Source: a virus. Taken from it: DNA of 32,319 nt. Position numbers and translations under genes: made by a program. The stretch spans positions 1 through 32,319 of the IMG/VR virus record IMGVR_UViG_3300034374_004719; one strand, given 5' to 3'. How positions within the stretch are numbered: the stretch's first letter is position 1; each line of letters begins with the position of its first letter. The notes beneath the pieces are model-generated. The model worked only from the letters and a program-made list of their open reading frames with translations. It made no database searches and had not been told where the DNA came from. This document shows positions 26,217-32,319 of this stretch, one piece after another.

Positions 26217-27337
26217 ATAGATTAAAATCTCGCTCCCCGTACTTAGTGACGTATAATATAGCTAACTTAACCTCAGCGGTTATAGAGCTATTTGTTTATG
26301 AGGGGACTCAAACAACGAGTAGACCTCCTACGGCTACTGTAACTCTACAGATAGAGGCTTATAACGACACTATTAACGCTGATTTATCTCCGTTTGTAGA
26401 GGATGCTTTAGAGGTTTCTTTTGACGGGGCATATAACTCTTTAGTCGTTTGGGTAGATTATCAGATAACTCCGTATGTCTCGGAGGTAGCTCAGACTCCT
26501 TTAACTATGGTTCAGTTAAGCGGGTTCTCGGGGTTTAGAGACTTTACTGAGGGAGCTCAGAATATCTCTTTAGCAGACGATACTAATAAAGTATTAATTA
26601 GTAACCGTAAGATATATATTCCTAAAGACAAGTATATTAACTTGCCTATAGTTAAAGACAGCTCTTACTATGTCTCTTTTATTGATAAAGATAATAAGGT
26701 CTCATATAGTGAGAGTATTACTTCTACTACAGCGTCAGCCAATAGGATGTATTGTATAAGTAATTCGGGGACTGCGGGGATTGATAGCTTTATAGATAGG
26801 GTTACTCAAGACGGAGGAGTAGTAGAGTCTATTGACTGTTTAAACAACTCTCTTTGTGTTTACAGTTTCGACCTTAGTAAGATTATAGTAGATGACGAAG
26901 TTATAACTATAGAAGAGTTACCTCCTTCTATATACCCTTATTACAAAGTGACTTTTATAAATAAGTTCGGAGCTCCCCAAGACGTATGGTTTACGGGCAA
27001 GTCTGACATTAAGTTAAAAACAACTCAGACTAATACATTTAAGAAAAATATACTAACTAACGACTCCTACAGTATTAGCGACCACTCTAACGAGACTCAG
27101 AGCAAGAACGGTATAGAGTCTATTAGTTTGTCTACGGGGTTTTTAGACGAAGGACATAACGAGGTATTTAGACAGATGCTTTTATCAAAATACTCTTGGG
27201 TAGAGATTAACGGGGATACCTTACCGATAACTATAACTGATTCAAGCCTATCTTATAAGACTATAGCTAATGATAAGCTTATAGTATTCAGTATAAAAGC
27301 GGACTTCTCTTTTAACACTATTAACGATATAAGATAA
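26213..27337 (+). CDS. Tail structural protein, possibly distal-tail-like (374 aa)
   Basis: This beta-rich protein has no signal peptide. It includes RSPYLVTYNIANLTSAVIEL and an early strand series, YPYYKVTFINKFGAPQDVWF (a block I have seen in proteins between the chaperone and hub genes of Bacteroidetes phages), and the C-terminal SLSTGFLDEGHNEVFRQMLL followed by strands. It joins the next gene by a TAATG overlap. A distal tail or baseplate role fits the order, but I cannot name a family. Confidence 0.5.
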   Translation: MNRLKSRSPYLVTYNIANLTSAVIELFVYEGTQTTSRPPTATVTLQIEAYNDTINADLSPFVEDALEVSFDGAYNSLVVWVDYQITPYVSEVAQTPLTMVQLSGFSGFRDFTEGAQNISLADDTNKVLISNRKIYIPKDKYINLPIVKDSSYYVSFIDKDNKVSYSESITSTTASANRMYCISNSGTAGIDSFIDRVTQDGGVVESIDCLNNSLCVYSFDLSKIIVDDEVITIEELPPSIYPYYKVTFINKFGAPQDVWFTGKSDIKLKTTQTNTFKKNILTNDSYSISDHSNETQSKNGIESISLSTGFLDEGHNEVFRQMLLSKYSWVEINGDTLPITITDSSLSYKTIANDKLIVFSIKADFSFNTINDIR

Positions 27338-29973
27338 TGAGTAAGTTAGCACTATATATAGACGGTATTAAAGCCGAGTTATTTGAGGATGAGACTATAA
27401 CTATAACTCAGACTATTAGGAATATAAGAAAATTAGATACCGTCTTCTCAAACTTCTCACAAGACTTTACGCTTCCCGCTTCGTCTAAAAAAAACCAAGC
27501 TATATTCAAGAGGTATGAGAATATAAATGTAATAGGAGGCTATGATAACAGAGTTAAACACTCAGCCTCATTAACTATAAACGGGGCACTATTTAAGAAG
27601 GGATATATTCAGATTAATAAAGTAAATTTAAAGAACAATAAAGCAGACTCTTACTCGGTTAGATTTGTTGGAGGCTTATCTAATTTAAAGTCTAAACTAA
27701 AAGAAAATAAGTTAACGGCTTTAACTGTCTTGGATACTGAGGCTAATAGTTTTTCTTTATCTGCAAGCTCTGTAAAGAGTTTGTTAAAGAGAGACTCAGC
27801 TTTTACTTCTACTGAAGTCCCTAACGGATTCGACTTATTAGCGTCTCTAATAACTACAGAGGGAGGGGTTTTTTATCACTCAACAGTACACGCTAACGAC
27901 ACTCCTAACGCCCACTATAACGGAGCTACAGACAACGGGTTATATTATAAGAACATAAAGCCTTCTATTAGGCTTAACGCTATTATAAGAGCTATAGAGA
28001 CTACTTACGGAATAGAGTTTTCTAATGATTTTTTTAAGAACGATTCTATTCCCGAAATGAATAGGCTCTTTATGTATCTTAACAAGGAGAAAGGAGAGAT
28101 TAAGTCTTCAGATGAAACCGACTCTTATTTGCAGTCTAACTATATCTTTAGAAATTGGTCGGACAGCTCAGGGGTTAACGCTGACTCTTCTACATGGAGT
28201 TTAGCTGAAGGAGATAACGGCATTATCTACGCTTTACCTAACCCGTTCCCTGATTTTTTAAGTAGAGCTGAGGTAAGGATAACTCCTGAAGACACGAGTT
28301 TAGAGTATCAGGTAAGGATATATAAATTAGATACGGGAGAGTCATTAATAGATGAGTGGCGAACGGGAGAGTACACCCTTAATTTTGGAGGAGACTCTTT
28401 AACGGGTAGAATAGGGTTCGCTTGCGGAATTGAAGGCGATAATAATATAAGCTTAGATATAGAGTATTTTATTAATGGAGTAGATAATAACTTCACTCTA
28501 TCGGGCTCGGCTCAGTCGTTAGAGGATATTCCTTACTCTATAGCTAATAACCTTCCCGATATGTCTGTAATAGACTTTTTAAAAGGGCTCTTTACTTTAT
28601 TTAATTTAGTGGCTTATGAGGATAACGAAGGCGTTATAGTAGTAGAGCCTTTAACAGATTATTTGTCTGCGGGTACTGATATTGATATTAGCAGATATGT
28701 AGATGAGTCTTCGTATTCTGTAGACGGAAGCTACCAATACTCAGGGGTTAGGTTAGAATATAAAGAGAGTAAAGACAAAAACTCTTTGTTATTACGTAAC
28801 TTTCAAGGCAAACCTTACGGAGCTTATTCGTATTCAGCTGTTAATATAGATACGGGAGGGAGTGAGTTCTCTATAAAGACTCCTTTTACCTTGCTGAGAT
28901 ATAGGAAGCTTACAGATAACTTAGACGGCTCGGGTACTGATATTCAGATAGGAGAAGTTGTAGACGAGAATAACAACCCTATAACAACGAGCCCTATAAT
29001 TTACTACCCTCAAAAAGTAGACATAACCTTCTCTTATAGAACTTCTGTAAGTACTTCGGAAGAGTTTACGGGAGTTAATATTCCTTCTAATAACTTAGAG
29101 CTATACTCCGCAGACTCAGATAAAACTTTAACCTTTGGAGTCGAAGAGGATTCGTATACGAGAAGTAGAGGTTTTACGGGTACACTATGGGACAGATACT
29201 ATAATAGATTTGTATCTCCTTTATTTAATTTAAGAAGTAGGCTTATTAATATAGATGCGTTTCTACCTACTACAGTTATATTAACCGCTACTTTAAGAGA
29301 TAGATTTGTAATTAAAGGCATCCCTTACAGAATAAACTCTATAAAAACAAACCTACAGACGGGTAAGAGTAGCTTAGAGCTTTTAACGGATTCTGTTTTT
29401 CAAAATGAAGAGTTCTCTGTAGCCACTATAGGAGACGCTCCCGTTATAACTATCTTAGGTTCAAACCCCGATACAGTTAACGCTTCAGGTATTAGTTACA
29501 TAGACTCGGGGGCTACAGCTACAGACACTGAAGACGGAGCTCTATCAGTAACAACTATACAAGACTTAACAGATATAAGCTCTGTGGGGACTTATTACGT
29601 TAGATATAAAGCTGTAGATTCAGATAATAATATAACTATAGCGACGAGGACAGTAATAGTAGAGGACACTACAAACCCCGTTATTTTTACTTGGGCTTAT
29701 GACGTAAAAACATCGAGCACAGTACGAATAGATTATAGTATAGAGGATTCGGGCTCGGGATTAAATAAGGTAGTTTTTCAGTATAAAAAAGCTGTAGACT
29801 CAGATTGGATAACGGCAAAAGTAACCTCCTTTGGAGACACTAAAGTAAACCAAACCTCAGAGATTACTTACAAAGGTTTAGACTCAAGTACTTCTTATGA
29901 TTTTAGATGTTTAGCTTACGATAGCGTATTAAATGAAACCATATCGAGTACGGTAACACAAACGACGCTATAA
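27337..29973 (+). CDS. Tail hub / baseplate protein with Ig-like and FN3-like C-terminal domains (878 aa)
   Basis: Residues ~1-130 (KLALYIDGIKAELFEDETIT; RNIRKLDTVFSNFSQDFTLP) match the N-terminal pattern of large hub-like tail proteins of Bacteroidetes phages, and ~130-700 is a long beta-rich body. Residues ~705-785 form a DUF5011/bacterial Ig-like domain: APVITILGSNPDTVNASGIS, YIDSGATATDTEDG, then VGTYYVRYKAVDSDNN. Residues ~787-878 look like a fibronectin type III domain (RIDYSIEDSGSGLNKVVFQY; YKGLDSSTSYDFRCLAYDSV). These end domains would be exposed and could bind host glycans. Gene order (chaperone, completion, hub, tape measure) places the hub before the tape measure. Confidence 0.65.
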   Translation: MSKLALYIDGIKAELFEDETITITQTIRNIRKLDTVFSNFSQDFTLPASSKKNQAIFKRYENINVIGGYDNRVKHSASLTINGALFKKGYIQINKVNLKNNKADSYSVRFVGGLSNLKSKLKENKLTALTVLDTEANSFSLSASSVKSLLKRDSAFTSTEVPNGFDLLASLITTEGGVFYHSTVHANDTPNAHYNGATDNGLYYKNIKPSIRLNAIIRAIETTYGIEFSNDFFKNDSIPEMNRLFMYLNKEKGEIKSSDETDSYLQSNYIFRNWSDSSGVNADSSTWSLAEGDNGIIYALPNPFPDFLSRAEVRITPEDTSLEYQVRIYKLDTGESLIDEWRTGEYTLNFGGDSLTGRIGFACGIEGDNNISLDIEYFINGVDNNFTLSGSAQSLEDIPYSIANNLPDMSVIDFLKGLFTLFNLVAYEDNEGVIVVEPLTDYLSAGTDIDISRYVDESSYSVDGSYQYSGVRLEYKESKDKNSLLLRNFQGKPYGAYSYSAVNIDTGGSEFSIKTPFTLLRYRKLTDNLDGSGTDIQIGEVVDENNNPITTSPIIYYPQKVDITFSYRTSVSTSEEFTGVNIPSNNLELYSADSDKTLTFGVEEDSYTRSRGFTGTLWDRYYNRFVSPLFNLRSRLINIDAFLPTTVILTATLRDRFVIKGIPYRINSIKTNLQTGKSSLELLTDSVFQNEEFSVATIGDAPVITILGSNPDTVNASGISYIDSGATATDTEDGALSVTTIQDLTDISSVGTYYVRYKAVDSDNNITIATRTVIVEDTTNPVIFTWAYDVKTSSTVRIDYSIEDSGSGLNKVVFQYKKAVDSDWITAKVTSFGDTKVNQTSEITYKGLDSSTSYDFRCLAYDSVLNETISSTVTQTTL

Positions 29974-29975
29974 TT

Positions 29976-30143
29976 ATGGAGATAGATATTGTAGAAACAT
30001 TAAAGCTATTAAGAGAGCATCCTTATTACGGAGGAGGAGAAAGTATAGAGATAGCAAAGGGTAGATTTTCTCAACCGAAAACAATAAAAGAAGGAATTGA
30101 ACAAATAAAAAGAGAGTATAAATGGCTGACAAAAAGAAAGTAG
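29976..30143 (+). CDS. Small protein between hub and tape measure (55 aa)
   Basis: ATG 29976 opens MEIDIVETLKLLREHPYYGG and ends EGIEQIKREYKWLTKRK. The pattern helix-PYYGGG-helix and basic C-terminus suggest a compact helical protein. It starts two bases after the hub stop and overlaps the tape measure start by 22 bases, an arrangement that favours a real coupled gene. No family is known to me. Confidence 0.55.
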   Translation: MEIDIVETLKLLREHPYYGGGESIEIAKGRFSQPKTIKEGIEQIKREYKWLTKRK

Positions 30144-32158
30144 TAGAGTTAGAAGTAAAGTCTAACTTAAAAGAAACTACTAAAGACGTAGACAACCTAA
30201 ATAATAAGCTAAAAGAGAATAGCGACGCTAATAAAGATGCTTCTAAGTCTTTAGGAGGCTTATCTAAAAGCTCTGAATTAGCCTCTAAAGGGATTAAAGG
30301 TATAGGGACAGCTATGAAAGTAGCGGGAATAGGGCTTATAGTTTCATCTATTGCGGGGCTTATGGCTGTTTTTTCTAAAAATCAGAAGGTAGTAGATACG
30401 CTAACTACGGCAATGAATACCTTGCAGTTAGGTTTTAACGCCGTATCTGACGTAATTTCGGGTGTATTTAAGAGTGTTTCAGAGGCTACGGGTGGTTTTG
30501 AGTCTTTAAAAAAGGTAGGTTTAGGGCTTATAACCTTAGTATTAACCCCTTTACGTCTTCAGTTTAACGCTTTAAAGTTAGGACTTCAAGGTCTTAAATT
30601 AGCTTATGAGAAGGTATTCGGGGACGACGAGGGCGTAGAGAAGGCTAAAGCCGACATAGAGGAGACAAAAAAAGCTATAAAAGAGTTAGGAGAAGGCTTT
30701 GTTAAGGCGGGAAAAGACGTAGTGAAAGAATTTGGAGGAGCTGTTAGCGAGGTAGGTAAGTTAGCTGTAGGGGTAGCTGACGGTATATCTAAGATAAACC
30801 CAAAAAAGCTTTTAGACTCAGCTAAAGCTATGACTGAGTTAGCTAATAACTCTCAGTTAGCCGAAGCTCGTATAACGGGATTAATAGAGGAGTACGATAG
30901 GCAAGCTGAAAAGCTTAGACAGATAAGAGACGAAGAGAGAAACACTATAGACGAGAGAAGAGACGCTAACAACAAACTTAAAGAGGTTTTAGAGGAGCAG
31001 ACTAAAGCTATGCTAAGGCAAGCTGAGGTAGTAGTAGCCAACGCTCAAGCTCAATTCAACGCTAATAAGAGTATAGAGAACGAAGTCGCTTTAATAAACG
31101 CATTAAACGAAAAAAAAGGAGTCTTAGCTCAAATAGAAGGCTTCATATCTGAGCAAAAGGCAAACGATTTAGCTTTAGATAAAGAAGCTATAGAGTTAGT
31201 TCAAACGAAAGCAGAGGCAGAGAACTCCTTAGCTATACAAAAAAAGAGATTTACAGCAGAGCAGATAACTAACGACGAGATGAGGTTAGAGGCTTTAAAG
31301 TCTGTTTTAGAGGAGGAGAAACTTATAGAGCTTCAGAGGTTAGAGGATAAAAAAGCATTATATAAAGAAGGGACTCAGGCTTACGTAGATGCGGAGATAG
31401 AGTTAAATGCTAAAAAGCAAGAGTTTTACGAAGCTGAAGTAGAGTTAGAGAACGAAAGGAAGGAAGCTAAGGCTCAGAAGGAAGCGGAAGAGAAGGAAAA
31501 AGCAGAGGAAGAGAGATTAGCAGATTTAGAGAGAAGGAAGACTATACAAGAGGAGAGAATAGCTTTAGAAGAGGAAGAGTCTCAAAAGAAAAAGCAAATT
31601 AACGAGCAATATATAGGGTTTGCTCAAGGATTAACGGGATTACTTAGTCAGATAACGGGCAAAAATAAAGCTGTTGCTTTAGCGGGCTTATTAGTAGAGA
31701 AGGGCTCAGCTATAGCTAAGGTTATAACTTCAGCTCAGGAGTCTATAGCTCAGCAAGTGGCTCAAGAAAGTAAGATACCCGCTCTTATTCCTACGCCTTC
31801 GGGGTTAGCTGTACCTAACCCTACTAAGGTAGCTTCTGCGGGGAAAACCTTAGCGTCAATATCTAAAACAAAATTAACAGCGGGGTTATCTATAGCTCAG
31901 ATAGGAGCTACTACTTTAAGTTCTACGGGAGGTAGTGTTTCGGGTGGTGGCGGAATTAGTGGCGGAGGAGCTTCCGCTACATTTTCTCAAGGAGCTCAAG
32001 ACAATACATTTGACGGTCTTAATAACGATACTAACTCTCAAATAGCTATAGCAAATGCTAATAACTCAGGGCAACCCGTTCAAGCTTATATAACTTCGAC
32101 GGAAGTAGCATCGGCTCAAGCTTTAGAACGAAACAGAATTGAAGGAGCGGGGTTTTAA
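30122..32158 (+). CDS. Tape measure protein (678 aa)
   Basis: Hallmarks are length, an almost all-helical make-up and position after the tail genes. The N-terminal 60 residues are a charged coiled coil (VKSNLKETTKDVDNLNNKLK), followed by hydrophobic helices (GTAMKVAGIGLIVSSIAGLM; FNAVSDVISGVFKSV) that could enter the membrane at DNA ejection. Residues ~235-500 are very long coiled coil rich in Glu/Lys/Arg. The end has a second hydrophobic part (GKNKAVALAGLLVEKGSAIA) and a Gly/Ser-rich stretch (STGGSVSGGGGISGGGASAT). By the ~1.5 angstrom-per-residue rule the tail would be roughly 100 nm. Confidence 0.85.
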   Translation: MADKKKVVELEVKSNLKETTKDVDNLNNKLKENSDANKDASKSLGGLSKSSELASKGIKGIGTAMKVAGIGLIVSSIAGLMAVFSKNQKVVDTLTTAMNTLQLGFNAVSDVISGVFKSVSEATGGFESLKKVGLGLITLVLTPLRLQFNALKLGLQGLKLAYEKVFGDDEGVEKAKADIEETKKAIKELGEGFVKAGKDVVKEFGGAVSEVGKLAVGVADGISKINPKKLLDSAKAMTELANNSQLAEARITGLIEEYDRQAEKLRQIRDEERNTIDERRDANNKLKEVLEEQTKAMLRQAEVVVANAQAQFNANKSIENEVALINALNEKKGVLAQIEGFISEQKANDLALDKEAIELVQTKAEAENSLAIQKKRFTAEQITNDEMRLEALKSVLEEEKLIELQRLEDKKALYKEGTQAYVDAEIELNAKKQEFYEAEVELENERKEAKAQKEAEEKEKAEEERLADLERRKTIQEERIALEEEESQKKKQINEQYIGFAQGLTGLLSQITGKNKAVALAGLLVEKGSAIAKVITSAQESIAQQVAQESKIPALIPTPSGLAVPNPTKVASAGKTLASISKTKLTAGLSIAQIGATTLSSTGGSVSGGGGISGGGASATFSQGAQDNTFDGLNNDTNSQIAIANANNSGQPVQAYITSTEVASAQALERNRIEGAGF

Positions 32159-32197
32159 TATATTGATATAAACTAAATAAAAAAGCGTTTTAATATT

Positions 32198-32319
32198 ATG
32201 AAAGGATTAAAATTAATAGAGTTATTTATAGACGATAACGAAAAAAACGACGGGATATTTGCTATAAGCTTTGTAGAACAACCCGCTATAGAAGAGGACT
32301 TTATTCACTTGAATAAGCA
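32198..32319 (+). CDS. XkdF-like head protein / putative protease, 3' truncated
   Basis: Forty codons are visible before the window ends: MKGLKLIELFIDDNEKNDGI, then FAISFVEQPAIEEDFIHLNK. The f-a-I-s-F-V-x-x-P-A-I-E block is the conserved start of XkdF-type putative prohead-protease domains in phages. Finding it after the tape measure, while scaffold and capsid genes lie at the left edge, suggests that the map continues from here towards the first gene of the window, possibly on a circularly permuted genome. Confidence 0.65.
   Translation, partial: MKGLKLIELFIDDNEKNDGIFAISFVEQPAIEEDFIHLNK

Noticed and set aside
30853-31041. Minus-strand Ser/Leu-rich frame in the tape measure gene
   Set aside because: A typical shadow of a Glu/Arg-rich coiled coil on the opposite strand.

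Overview
The window is part of the genome of a tailed, siphovirus-like bacteriophage whose host is very probably a member of the Bacteroidetes, most likely a flavobacterium. The evidence is low-GC DNA, A-rich translation leaders without Shine-Dalgarno sequences, a TAnnTTTG-type promoter core, signal peptides cut before Gln, and structural proteins typical of Bacteroidetes phages. Every gene I accept is on the + strand, packed with ATGA or TAATG overlaps. I see no integrase, repressor, tRNA or CRISPR. A lytic life style is possible, but both ends of the window are cut inside genes.

Layout. (1) 1-3.9 kb: a truncated protein made of 24-residue tandem repeats, a scaffold-like protein, the major capsid protein and two tandem paralogous tail-tube-like proteins, with terminators after the capsid and tube genes. 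(2) 3.9-12.25 kb: a conserved intergenic element (copy A), then a small protein, a portal fused to a gpF/gp7-like C-terminal domain, a head-tail connector, a receptor-binding-type tail protein, a small membrane protein, an exported protein, an M15 endolysin, an acquired-looking cassette, a DUF7338-like membrane protein, a 3-TM holin, and a RusA-like resolvase behind a terminator. (3) 12.25-12.9 kb: a 650-base non-coding region holding a promoter core and a structured leader RNA with a boxA-like antitermination motif and a terminator-like hairpin just before the first early gene. (4) 12.9-17.8 kb: early genes, including small unknowns, an ERF annealing protein, a small putative ssDNA-binding protein, a dNTP diphosphohydrolase-like protein, a RecE-like PD-(D/E)XK nuclease and a run of small accessory genes. 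(5) 17.8-22.5 kb: conserved element copy B, an HNH endonuclease, an SF2 helicase fused to a palm-like C-terminal region, a DnaA-domain-IV-like protein, an MjaI-like nuclease and a sigma factor, closed by a terminator. (6) 22.5-32.3 kb: small and large terminase, a tail assembly chaperone with a T TTT TTT slippery site, tail completion and hub proteins, the tape measure, and the first 40 codons of an XkdF-like head protein.

How it fits together: the leader at 12.6 kb probably drives the recombination and replication genes. The phage sigma factor made at the end of that block is a candidate activator of elements A and B. The packaging and tail genes follow, and the map probably continues or closes from the XkdF-like gene towards the repeat protein and capsid genes at the left end. 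Lysis is served by the M15 peptidase and the 3-TM holin.

Most notable observations: a 112-bp ungapped element present twice upstream of different operons; a boxA-like structured leader; complete absence of GATC from all 32.3 kb; an attC-like folded sequence next to a one-gene cassette bounded by inverted repeats; and a helicase-palm fusion whose Walker A motif lacks its lysine.
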